A stretch of 64,000 bases of DNA. Source: a virus. The stretch covers positions 1 to 64,000 of IMG/VR virus record IMGVR_UViG_3300032893_000735. One strand, 5' to 3'. The notes beneath the pieces are model-generated. The model was not told the origin of the DNA and ran no database searches. It was given only the letters and a program-made list of their open reading frames with translations. This document shows positions 57,865-64,000 of this stretch, one piece after another (within the stretch, counting starts at the first letter, position 1; each line of letters opens with the position of its first letter). A program made the position numbers and the translations under genes.

Positions 57865-58258
57865 AAACTTTTAAGGGAGGGTCGGGGTCGCTAGGTGAAG
57901 TCTCAGTCCTACGGCACAACGCGGGGGTCAGGCCCCCGGTGGGTGGGCCGCGTTTCGTAGGGTCCCCCGCAAGTCGCACATATCAAACGACTTAGCGCCA
58001 CCGTAGACAAGTCTCTTGGAGAATCTCCGCCGGACCGATACTGCATCTATTGCCACACTGTAGTCACAGCTTACCTGTAACCTATTGATTCTAAAGGGGC
58101 GATGCAAAACTAATGTTATCGGTCGATGGGTTTGGCCGATTCGGTGGCCGATGCCCGGTGAAAACTGTATGTTGATTCTAAACGACTTAGGCCATGTAAC
58201 CCCGCCGCTGTGTCCTGTTCTATGGCCGATAGCCTAAGGTAAACGTCTCAGTACTGAG
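57865..58258. other. gene-free region
   Basis: No convincing gene. Contains direct repeats AAACGACTTAG (about 57987 and 58179), TTGATTCTAAA twice (about 58084 and 58173) and clustered GGCCGAT. Close to the switch between leftward and rightward transcription, so possibly regulatory or an origin region. Confidence 0.35.
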
Positions 58259-58615
58259 TCATTTAGATCCTAATACAGACGTGCTACTTGCCTTGGACAC
58301 GTCTTTGCCTCTACCCTTGCGCTTTGCTCTAGTCTTTGGCTTAAGTCTTTTAAAGCCTTGCAGTTGCCTAGTCGCATCCAAGACTTGTTTAATGCTGGCC
58401 TTGGGGTCCTGGATAATACGGATTAGGGCTAGCTCTGCTATTTGAGATTGAGTCTTGGGCATTAGGTAAGCGATACTACGTAAGCGTATGGGTTGGTACG
58501 GGCCCGTGTGATCCATTGCGAATCTAGCAATAATTGACCGCGACTGAGGATAGCGCTTGCTGTGTGCGGGCCCGTCTATAGTGTATAGAGTGATTCGGGG
58601 CGCGAAAACGTGCAT
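58259..58615 (-). CDS. basic protein, unknown
   Basis: 118 residues; the C-terminal half (from MPKTQSQIAELALIR) is helical with a Lys/Arg-rich end and looks the more reliable part, so the true start may be internal. Rightmost leftward gene, diverging from the early region. Confidence 0.5.
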   Translation of the reverse strand: MHVFAPRITLYTIDGPAHSKRYPQSRSIIARFAMDHTGPYQPIRLRSIAYLMPKTQSQIAELALIRIIQDPKASIKQVLDATRQLQGFKRLKPKTRAKRKGRGKDVSKASSTSVLGSK

Positions 58616-58764
58616 TCCGTCCGTAAAATGGATTTTCGCAATGTTTTTCGGCCTTCATTATCAATCGTTTAGGGTAGTTTTCCACATTTTCCACAGACAG
58701 GGGAGATTGACACAAATTCGGGATAGTGGGAATCTAGGAATGTCAACGCAACAAAGGAGACGAG
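58616..58764 (+). promoter_or_regulatory. divergent control region with early promoter module
   Basis: Order: GTCC palindrome (58619-58633), TTTTCCACA at 58677 with a second TTTTCCACAG, TTGACA (58707-58712), 17 bp, GAATCT (58730-58735), then the first rightward gene. The TTTTCCACA element resembles a DnaA box and recurs at two other early promoters. Confidence 0.6.
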
Positions 58765-59256
58765 ATGGCACAGCAACCAAATTGGAAGAGCATCGGCACG
58801 GTCGGAGATGTTAACCCGTTGGACTATGACGGCGGATACGTATATGAGGATACGACTGGCGTCTATCCTGCCGAATTGGAATATGTCCGGAATGTATCGG
58901 GCACAGAAGACGAAAACGGACCGTGGGAAGTCTATCGCTGGCCATTGGACCGCTACGAAATGGTCGACGCGGGCGGTGATACGCTGCTAGTGCCGTTTGG
59001 GTTTGGCTCTCGTTCAGATCTTCCTCATCCGCTGGCCAATTACGACGCGTGGTTTAATGACGACATTTCGCAAGTAGCATCCTATGTTGGATCCAACGTT
59101 GCGGAGATGCGTGCTTCGCTGTGCTCCGACAATCCGATGGAGCGGGCCTGGGTATATTTGGACCTTGCGACCTGCCACGGTTTCGAGAATTTCGACTCTT
59201 ACCCTCTTGACTACTCGGACCGCGAAGAACTGGAGAAGCGGTACGCAACGTTATAG
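58765..59256 (+). CDS. early-region protein, unknown
   Basis: 163 residues, acidic, many aromatic residues; a C-terminal block HGFENFDSYPLDYSDREELEKRY recurs in plasmid and phage proteins of unknown function. RBS AAGGAGACG before ATG. Followed by a GTCC palindrome (59262). Confidence 0.72.
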   Translation: MAQQPNWKSIGTVGDVNPLDYDGGYVYEDTTGVYPAELEYVRNVSGTEDENGPWEVYRWPLDRYEMVDAGGDTLLVPFGFGSRSDLPHPLANYDAWFNDDISQVASYVGSNVAEMRASLCSDNPMERAWVYLDLATCHGFENFDSYPLDYSDREELEKRYATL

Positions 59257-59325
59257 AATCCGTCCAGATAATGGACAACTTACAGCGTAACCCATCCGCT
59301 ATATGATGGGCGGGGAGTTGAGACA

Positions 59326-59418
59326 ATGCCTGATTTTTCTATCGGATGTTTGCTGGTTATTCTCGGCGTAGTGTTGTGTTTAGTGGCGCAGTTTCTCGCC
59401 GAATGGATCAATGATTAG
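59326..59418 (+). CDS. 30-residue membrane peptide
   Basis: ATG with GGGGAG 7-10 nt upstream; a single membrane helix (CLLVILGVVLCLVAQFLAEW). Flanked by GTCC palindromes on both sides. Possibly an early host-takeover peptide. Confidence 0.6.
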   Translation: MPDFSIGCLLVILGVVLCLVAQFLAEWIND

Positions 59419-59515
59419 CGTCCATTTTTCAGACAACACCCTAGGGTAAAATCGCCAGTACTGCGCTGTTTTGCCCTACTGATCTGTACTCACGGCGCAA
59501 TGGAGGAGCTAGAAA

Positions 59516-59719
59516 ATGAATTCCTATGTGGTAATCTGCGGAAACATTGGAATGGTGTATTCCGGCGGAGTGTATCAATCCGCATTGGACGCGTTCACAG
59601 TCTACAAAAACAAGTCTATTCGGGGCGAGGGGCGCGCAAGCGGCGAAAGTGTTACCATGTTCCGGAATGGCGAAGTAATCAAGGAATTCATCGGAAGCAC
59701 GGACGAAAACGAAGACTAA
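59516..59719 (+). CDS. 67-residue early protein, unknown
   Basis: ATG with GGAGGAG 8 nt upstream. Beta-rich start (NSYVVICGNIGMVYSGG) and acidic end. Chosen over a longer overlapping frame because of the ribosome site. Confidence 0.68.
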   Translation: MNSYVVICGNIGMVYSGGVYQSALDAFTVYKNKSIRGEGRASGESVTMFRNGEVIKEFIGSTDENED

Positions 59720-59822
59720 TCGCAGAGTGGCCGTCCGGAAAATGGACGGTTAATGCGGCGGTCCCGTCACAAGCCGGGACAATCCAAACCGTATTCCGTG
59801 AAACTCACGGCGAAAGGGAAAC

Positions 59823-60341
59823 ATGTACGTCCCGAAGAATCTCAAGCTATGGACATTGCCGGATTCATACTTCGGCGAGCGCTGGACGGATTATTACGTG
59901 GTAATCGGTGCTCACCGGGACAGCGACACAATTTCTCGGTGCAACTTCGATTGCATCCTTGCCGACTTGGAAAAACTGGAATCTGAAACGTGCAAGGAAT
60001 GGGACAATGGGACGGATGACGAATCCGCCTTGCAGCACGTCACAGAGAATCATTGGGCCGTTGGATGGGTCGAATGGATCGGAATTCACAAGAATGCGCC
60101 CGATGAATTGTTGCGGCGAGCCGATGAAATAATTGGCGAGCTGGAAGATTATCCGGTGTACAACGATGACAAGCTGTCAGAATTCGAAGATGAACAGGCT
60201 TGTGAAGCTTGGAAGTCTTACAGCTTGCGGGACCGAATCGAACTATGTGCGGAGTATGGAGTCTCGATTTTCGCCGCGCGGCGCGACTATCCGCCGTATG
60301 ACGATCAAGGCGGAATTCAGCAAACCTTACTAGGCTACTAA
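59823..60341 (+). CDS. conserved early protein, unknown
   Basis: 172 residues, acidic. Core block TENHWAVGWVEWIGIHKNAP, then an acidic helix, occurs in unannotated plasmid and phage proteins. Follows a GTCC palindrome (59733) and precedes a variant copy (60342). Confidence 0.75.
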   Translation: MYVPKNLKLWTLPDSYFGERWTDYYVVIGAHRDSDTISRCNFDCILADLEKLESETCKEWDNGTDDESALQHVTENHWAVGWVEWIGIHKNAPDELLRRADEIIGELEDYPVYNDDKLSEFEDEQACEAWKSYSLRDRIELCAEYGVSIFAARRDYPPYDDQGGIQQTLLGY

Positions 60342-60362
60342 TCCCATTTTCCGGACAAAACA

Positions 60363-60545
60363 ATGAAACCAAATAATTGGATCAATCCTCGGGACGATTA
60401 CGCGATCTGTAGAGCAAAACAGGTCGTCGGGTACCGGACCGGCTCCGCCCTGCAATCACACATTAACACTTGTCACGGCGGGCAAGTTTCCGATACTTGC
60501 CCCGCGTGCAAAGAGATTCAGCGCAAGATGGAGGCAGCAAAGTGA
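60363..60545 (+). CDS. small zinc-finger-like protein
   Basis: 60 residues with C...HINTCHGG...CPACK, a possible Cys/His zinc site. Overlaps the next gene by 4 bp (GTGA). Confidence 0.62.
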   Translation: MKPNNWINPRDDYAICRAKQVVGYRTGSALQSHINTCHGGQVSDTCPACKEIQRKMEAAK

Positions 60546-60766
60546 CCATTCAGCAAGCCGCATGGCAAAAAAGAAGCGACGTTGTCGATGTAGACTGGAA
60601 GGAATTGTGGGAGCGGTACGACTACCCGCATGCTACGATTCTCGGAGGCTGCCAGAACGTCTCGCACCGCACGGCGCAACCGTTCTGGAGCACACTCAAA
60701 CGGGCGGCGGTTTTGACCGTGCTGTTTACGGCAGTGTTCGCCATTTTCACCGCAATTGTGTTTTAG
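60542..60766 (+). CDS. small C-tail membrane protein
   Basis: 74 residues from GTG 60542 (GGAGGCAGCAAA upstream). C-terminal membrane helix (AAVLTVLFTAVFAIFTAIVF). The last base of TAG is the first base of a GTCC palindrome (60766-60780). Confidence 0.62.
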   Translation: MTIQQAAWQKRSDVVDVDWKELWERYDYPHATILGGCQNVSHRTAQPFWSTLKRAAVLTVLFTAVFAIFTAIVF

Positions 60767-60801
60767 TCCATTTTCTGGAAAGTTTTCCACAATTTTCAGG
60801 C

Positions 60802-60830
60802 TTGACACGGAAAACAATAACAACTAATCT
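60802..60830 (+). promoter_or_regulatory. early promoter with TTTTCCACA and GTCC module
   Basis: TTGACA (60802-60807), 17 bp, TAATCT (60825-60830). Preceded by TTTTCCACA (60783-60791) and the GTCC palindrome (60766-60780). Confidence 0.7.
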
Positions 60831-60851
60831 TGAATCATTGGAGGGCAAGAC

Positions 60852-61166
60852 ATGGTCCTCGACCCGCGTTACAAAGCAATGGAGAACCCTACTATCCTAC
60901 TCATGCACGCTATTGGATGGCAGGGCGGAACGGTTCACCAAGTGGCGGAACATACAGGCTTGCCCGTGCCCGATATTCTTTCCTTACACAAGCATGAGCC
61001 GTATTCCGGCTTGAATTCTTCGGCGTGCTCCGGGTGGACCAGTGTAAGAACGTGTTCTCTCGAATGGAACCAGGAACGGATCTTCCCGAAGTACCACGGC
61101 AACATTGACTTTTGGTCCGGGGTTTTACAGGCTCAGTTCAGCATCGAGGTAATGGGCCTATCCTAA
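60852..61166 (+). CDS. early protein, unknown
   Basis: 104 residues, ATG with GGAGG 7 nt upstream. Mixed helical start with a possible HTH-like VHQVAEHTGLPVPDILSLH (about 28-46), then a Trp/Cys-containing rest. A DNA-binding role is possible but not shown. Confidence 0.62.
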   Translation: MVLDPRYKAMENPTILLMHAIGWQGGTVHQVAEHTGLPVPDILSLHKHEPYSGLNSSACSGWTSVRTCSLEWNQERIFPKYHGNIDFWSGVLQAQFSIEVMGLS

Positions 61167-61211
61167 CGGCACAATCCGAAAAATGGACAACTCACGGGGG
61201 GAAGGTGTACC

Positions 61212-61361
61212 ATGAAAACAATTTTCTGGGATGTGTTTCATAATGGGCGCAAGATTGACAGCGTACCATATTCGGCGGACTGTGATAAGGAATATGTGCG
61301 CCGCTCACTGATTGAACACGACGGGTATAACCCCGACATCCTTGTCCGCAAGGCGCGATAA
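61212..61361 (+). CDS. 49-residue early protein, unknown
   Basis: ATG 61212 with GGGGGAAGG upstream. Pattern KTIFWDVFHNGRKIDSVPYS then a charged tail. TAA overlaps the ATG of the glycosylase gene. Confidence 0.65.
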   Translation: MKTIFWDVFHNGRKIDSVPYSADCDKEYVRRSLIEHDGYNPDILVRKAR

Positions 61362-61696
61362 TGCGAATGTGGATGGTCGAACCCCGGCTAATGTGTCGCA
61401 AGCATCTGTTAGGTGAGCACGTAGAGCTGCACATGCTAGTCGGGAGCCTTCAGCGCGGAAAGTCAATAGCAGGTTTCTTGTCTAGGGGCCTGCTAGAACC
61501 TCAACACATACGAGAGCGTCACGCGATTTTAGTTGCGGAAATGGAACGGCGGGGATACTCTCATAACAGTGCACTCGCGGAATACGAAACCGATATAACC
61601 GGCAAGGTGGACAGACAAAAGTCATTGCAGGATCTTTCGGGAAGGTGTATCGAGTGTGCGGAACGGATCAAAGAACAAGGAGGCGCGGAAAAATGA
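61361..61696 (+). CDS. pyrimidine-dimer DNA glycosylase (EndoV/DenV-like)
   Basis: 111 residues. RMWMVEPRLMCRKHLLGEHV followed by ELHMLVG matches the Pyr_excise family related to T4 endonuclease V; the N-terminal Arg/Met region and the Glu in HLLGEHVE correspond to the catalytic N-terminus and acid. It would start repair of UV dimers. Overlaps its neighbours by 1 and 4 bp. Confidence 0.85.
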   Translation: MRMWMVEPRLMCRKHLLGEHVELHMLVGSLQRGKSIAGFLSRGLLEPQHIRERHAILVAEMERRGYSHNSALAEYETDITGKVDRQKSLQDLSGRCIECAERIKEQGGAEK

Positions 61697-61863
61697 TTTT
61701 CAGGACAAGGAAAGACGCGAAGTCGTGGGCGAAAGCGAATCTCCGAGGAAAATACTATCGCCTTGTGACATCTTACGTAAACGCAGAGCGCGGCTATGAG
61801 ACGAAAATCGCTCTCCAGTCCCGCCCATTTAGCCGAATGAATGATCCGAAAGTTTACGCCTAA
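61693..61863 (+). CDS. 56-residue basic protein, unknown
   Basis: ATG overlaps the glycosylase stop (ATGA). Basic helical start (FRTRKDAKSWAKANLRGKYY). Unknown function. Confidence 0.65.
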   Translation: MIFRTRKDAKSWAKANLRGKYYRLVTSYVNAERGYETKIALQSRPFSRMNDPKVYA

Positions 61864-61958
61864 CCGCTTAGCCGGAGCGTTATCCGGCCCCTCTACCGGG
61901 TTTAACGGTCCCGGCACTGATGAGCGCGAAAGGCGCGAAAGGGAGAATCCAAAAAAAA

Positions 61959-62786
61959 ATGGACAGAACGACGAATCGAGTGGACGTACCGAAACGGGTT
62001 TTAGATCGCGTCTACGCATCGAAACCTGAAGACTGGAAACAGCACGAAAACGGCGGCGGATGGGTGCATAAAACCGCTTATGTTGAAAAATCGGCTTATT
62101 TGCATCCTACGTCGATTGTGTCCGGCGATGCTCGGGTGTACGGCAATGCTCGGGTGTACGGCGATGCTTGGGTGTCCGGCAATGCTTGGGTGTACGGCAA
62201 TGCTCGGGTGTACGGCGATGCTTGGGTGTCCGGCAATGCTCGGGTGTCCGGCAATGCTTGGGTGTCCGGCGATGCTCGGGTGTCCGGCGATGCTCGGGTG
62301 TCCGGCGATGCTTGGGTGTCCGGCAATGCTCGGGTGTCCGGCAATGCTCAGGTGTCCGGCGATGCTTGGGTGTCCGGCAATGCTCGGGTGTACGGCAATG
62401 CTCAGGTGTCCGGCAATGCTCAGGTGTCCGGCGATGCTTGGGTGTCCGGCAATGCTCGGGTGTACGGCAATGCTCAGGTGTCCGGCGATGCTCGGGTGTA
62501 CGGCAATGCTCGGGTGTCCGGCGATGCTCGGGTGTCCGGCGATGCTTGGGTATTTTCGCCCCTCTACATCCAAGGCACAATGCACTCGCTCACCTTGTGC
62601 AGTTTTACGCAAATTGCTGTAGGGTGCCACGTCCATGATATAACCTATTGGATGAAGCATTACAAGGCAATAGGGCGGACCGAGGGGTACACGAAAGAAC
62701 AGGTAAGCGAGTACAAACGACATTTGGATTATTTGGCCGCAGAGTCTGAGCGGCTACTGGCTGCAAAAATCGAAACGAAGGAATAA
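61959..62786 (+). CDS. hexapeptide-repeat left-handed beta-helix protein
   Basis: 275 residues from ATG 61959 (GGGAGA upstream); an in-frame ATG at 61920 lacks a ribosome site. Residues about 54-197 are 24 hexads of V-(S/Y)-G-(D/N)-A-(R/W/Q), the spacing of a left-handed parallel beta-helix, about eight turns. The C-terminal part (LTLCSFTQIAVGCH...) is globular with a charged helix. Probably a trimer or adhesive scaffold rather than an acyltransferase, as no catalytic His is evident. A run of nine A precedes the start. Confidence 0.75.
   Translation: MDRTTNRVDVPKRVLDRVYASKPEDWKQHENGGGWVHKTAYVEKSAYLHPTSIVSGDARVYGNARVYGDAWVSGNAWVYGNARVYGDAWVSGNARVSGNAWVSGDARVSGDARVSGDAWVSGNARVSGNAQVSGDAWVSGNARVYGNAQVSGNAQVSGDAWVSGNARVYGNAQVSGDARVYGNARVSGDARVSGDAWVFSPLYIQGTMHSLTLCSFTQIAVGCHVHDITYWMKHYKAIGRTEGYTKEQVSEYKRHLDYLAAESERLLAAKIETKE
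62118..62549 (+). repeat. 24 tandem 18-bp repeats
   Basis: Units of the form GTGTCCGGCGATGCTCGG with T/A and A/G changes at fixed places. They encode the hexads of the beta-helix gene; all frames on both strands stay open here, giving false reading frames. Copy number can change by slippage without shifting the frame. Confidence 0.92.
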
Positions 62787-62877
62787 CCAACCGCCCGCCG
62801 GAGCGTATCCGGTAGGCTCTACAGGCAAGCCGTCACGGGGCAGAGCTGAGCATCTACTAATTGCCTAAAGGAGAACC

Positions 62878-63405
62878 ATGAGTAAGTACACGGAACAGGC
62901 GGAAAAGTTTCTCAAGGACCACGGCCTGACATTCACGGCGCAGCTTATCGGGTCTGATTGCCCGAAGTTTTGCGAAGATGCAGCCAAAATGCGGGAAATG
63001 GACAACCACGAATTCCTATCAGAAGTAAACGAAGCGGGCGAAAGTTTTGCAGAATCCGCCCAAGAAATGTTAGACGCACTCCGCGCGGCGCAAGAATCCG
63101 AGGACAATGAGGCTGAGGATGAAGCGCGGCGGACAATTGACGCGCACCCGCTTTCGGTCCAGGTTCGTGGCGGATGGCATACTCCGGGTTGCGGCGGCAG
63201 AGTGGCGGAGGAATTCGAGATTCTGCTAGGCACCGGTGGCCCCGCATCCAGGATCATCGGGGAACTGAACGAATACGCCGAACCCGATTCGGCGCGGTTT
63301 GAATATCAGGATTGGTTTAAGCCGTGGACTCCAGCGCTCAACTTGTCTGAAGATCAGAATGAAGCGATCCTAGAATTTGCCCGCCAGTTCTATTACGGCG
63401 AATAA
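62878..63405 (+). CDS. conserved early protein, unknown
   Basis: 175 residues, acidic. Blocks LSVQVRGGWHTPG, EEFEILLGTGGPASRIIGEL and a C-terminal RQFYYGE recur in unannotated plasmid/phage proteins. RBS AAAGGAGAACC before ATG. Confidence 0.75.
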   Translation: MSKYTEQAEKFLKDHGLTFTAQLIGSDCPKFCEDAAKMREMDNHEFLSEVNEAGESFAESAQEMLDALRAAQESEDNEAEDEARRTIDAHPLSVQVRGGWHTPGCGGRVAEEFEILLGTGGPASRIIGELNEYAEPDSARFEYQDWFKPWTPALNLSEDQNEAILEFARQFYYGE

Positions 63406-63478
63406 CTCACGGCGCAACCGGCCCGCCCATCGGCCTAAAGGTGGGGCAGAGAATCAGGAAAGGGGAGTAAAAAAAAAG

Positions 63479-63580
63479 ATGGCATACCCAACTCTTGAGC
63501 AATTTGAGCAAGCCCGCCGCGAACTAAGGCGTGCGGATAACACCGAACTGGAACAGAAAAAGCCAAAGAGCAACGAGTAA
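63479..63580 (+). CDS. 33-residue helical peptide
   Basis: ATG with GGGGAG upstream after a long A-tract; sequence opens MAYPTLEQFEQARRELRRAD. Ends next to a GTCC palindrome (63583). Confidence 0.6.
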   Translation: MAYPTLEQFEQARRELRRADNTELEQKKPKSNE

Positions 63581-63622
63581 CAGTCCAGAAAATGGACGAC
63601 AGAGTTTTCCACAGCTTTCGGC

Positions 63623-63651
63623 TTGACAAAAACAACCAAACGAAGTAGTTT
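63623..63651 (+). promoter_or_regulatory. early promoter with TTTTCCACA and GTCC module
   Basis: GTCC palindrome (63583-63597), TTTTCCACA (63605-63613), TTGACA (63623-63628), 17 bp, TAGTTT (63646-63651), same order as at 60802. Confidence 0.75.
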
Positions 63652-63670
63652 TGATTGAAAAGGAGAAACT

Positions 63671-63823
63671 ATGTCACCAGCAACGAAAGGCCAGATCACC
63701 AAGGCGCGGAAGATCGAGGACAGCCGCGCACGTTTTAACGCCGTCCGGGCGGTGTTTGCCAAGTCGATGCCCGCCGAACAAGCAAAGCACGCGGCGCGAA
63801 AGGCACTCGTAACGTCCAAGTAA
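63671..63823 (+). CDS. 50-residue basic protein
   Basis: ATG with AAGGAG 7 nt upstream. Basic, helical (KGQITKARKIEDSRARFNAV). Its TAA lies inside a GTCC palindrome (63814-63828). Unknown function. Confidence 0.68.
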   Translation: MSPATKGQITKARKIEDSRARFNAVRAVFAKSMPAEQAKHAARKALVTSK

Positions 63824-63902
63824 TGGACACGGCAGACTTGCTCTGCCCAGATAGCTAACCCCGATTATCTGGAGAGGGCAAGAACCGAAATAGGGAGAAT
63901 TT

Positions 63903-64000
63903 GTGATTGAAACCACAATCAAGTGTGACGTGTGCGGGGCTGTCAAGGGCCAAACCAACCATTGGTTCGACTTGTGGCGGAGCGACGAAGGTTGTATCAT
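63903..64000 (+). CDS. 5' end of a zinc-finger-like gene (partial)
   Basis: GTG start with AGGGAG 6 nt upstream. CDVCG near the start is half of a zinc site; the frame is open to the window edge. Confidence 0.55.
   Translation, partial: MIETTIKCDVCGAVKGQTNHWFDLWRSDEGCI

Larger units (their letters stand above)
121..63828. repeat. dispersed 15-bp palindrome GTCCAGAAAATGGAC (nearly 50 copies)
   Basis: Consensus GTCC(A/G)nAAAATGGAC, read on either strand. Copies start at 121, 253, 3995, 4603, 10079, 12834, 15922, 16569, 17054, 18937, 21707, 22486, 23808, 24854, 26387, 26931, 28158, 29491, 29825, 30168, 31138, 32496 (13 bp), 32822, 33724, 34261, 35195, 35418, 37441, 39766, 40202, 41398, 43168, 45707, 46539, 47605, 48864, 49573, 51449, 53528, 58619, 59262, 59420, 59733, 60342, 60766, 61174, 63583 and 63814; weaker matches at 14123 and 26101. 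The arms GTCC/GGAC and a central A/T tract are kept; common changes are A to G at position 5 and C to T at position 15. Copies sit in short gene gaps, in coding sequence in several frames, in intron hairpins and in the intein. Function is inferred, not shown: operator or stoperator for a phage DNA-binding protein, or a small dispersed hairpin. Confidence 0.9.

Noticed and set aside
59500-59904. 134-residue frame
   Set aside because: Basic, low-complexity composition and no ribosome site; the overlapping 67-residue gene at 59516 has GGAGGAG and a credible protein.
61948-61964. GTCC-like site ATCC-A9-TGGAC
   Set aside because: The spacer is too long by three bases; more simply an A-run before the start codon.
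62118-62549. CRISPR array
   Set aside because: Units are contiguous 18-bp coding repeats without spacers; no cas genes are present.
62001-62723. Several long frames with RCLG-, GHPSI- or RTPEH-type repeats on both strands
   Set aside because: By-products of the 18-bp tandem repeat, which has no stops in any frame; only the plus-strand hexad frame has a ribosome site and non-repeat flanks.

Overview
The window is part of the genome of a short-tailed (podovirus-like) double-stranded DNA bacteriophage. The evidence is a terminase large subunit, a portal protein, a scaffold-like protein, a HK97-fold capsid protein of the P22/N4-gp56 type, head-tail adaptors, large internal virion proteins, beta-helical tailspikes and a GH24 endolysin. 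There is no sheath or tape-measure gene. I cannot name the host from sequence alone. Sec-type signal peptides on the tailspikes and TTGACA/TATAAT promoters suggest a Gram-negative-type bacterium using a sigma70-like factor; Acidobacteriota is only a guess from the style of the proteins.

Layout. Positions 1-58.6 kb are read almost entirely leftwards (minus strand). From right to left: small proteins, HNH nuclease, endolysin and HExxH proteins (55.1-58.6 kb); an array of about 30 tRNA genes (51.4-55.1 kb); a paralogous family of probable virion surface proteins and fibres (47.8-51.4 kb); membrane and lysis-type small proteins and a tailspike (43-47.8 kb); terminase, portal, scaffold and major capsid protein (29.4-42.8 kb); small genes and two strongly structured intergenic regions (26.7-29.3 kb); adaptors, a second tailspike, a cupin and tail proteins (10.9-26.7 kb); internal virion proteins (2-10.9 kb); and a PhoH-like ATPase (0.2-1 kb). 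The right end (58.7-64 kb) is read rightwards and carries small early-type genes, including a pyrimidine-dimer glycosylase and a protein built of 24 hexapeptide repeats. A partial rightward gene at the left edge suggests that rightward genes also lie beyond it.

Three observations stand out. (1) The major capsid gene (29377-33003) is not one reading frame. It can be rebuilt as 8 exons separated by 7 group I introns, six of them minimal (191-266 nt) and one carrying a LAGLIDADG nuclease; the joined frame gives 336 residues. (2) A 15-bp palindrome, GTCCAGAAAATGGAC and close variants, occurs nearly 50 times across the window in leaders, inside genes, in six of the seven introns and inside the portal intein. 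It looks like a genome-wide protein-binding site (stoperator-like) or a tiny dispersed hairpin element. (3) The genome is crowded with homing elements: three GIY-YIG genes, up to five HNH genes, the intron LAGLIDADG gene and a LAGLIDADG intein in the portal, several placed exactly at start codons of virion genes.

The leftward genes are packed with TAATG/ATGA stop-start overlaps, so late expression looks like a few long transcripts. Promoters were found at eight intergenic points on the minus strand and three on the plus strand. The plus-strand promoters share a module: GTCC palindrome, then TTTTCCACA, then TTGACA-N17-TAnnnT. Splice sites, promoter calls and RNA structures were derived by eye and were not tested computationally.
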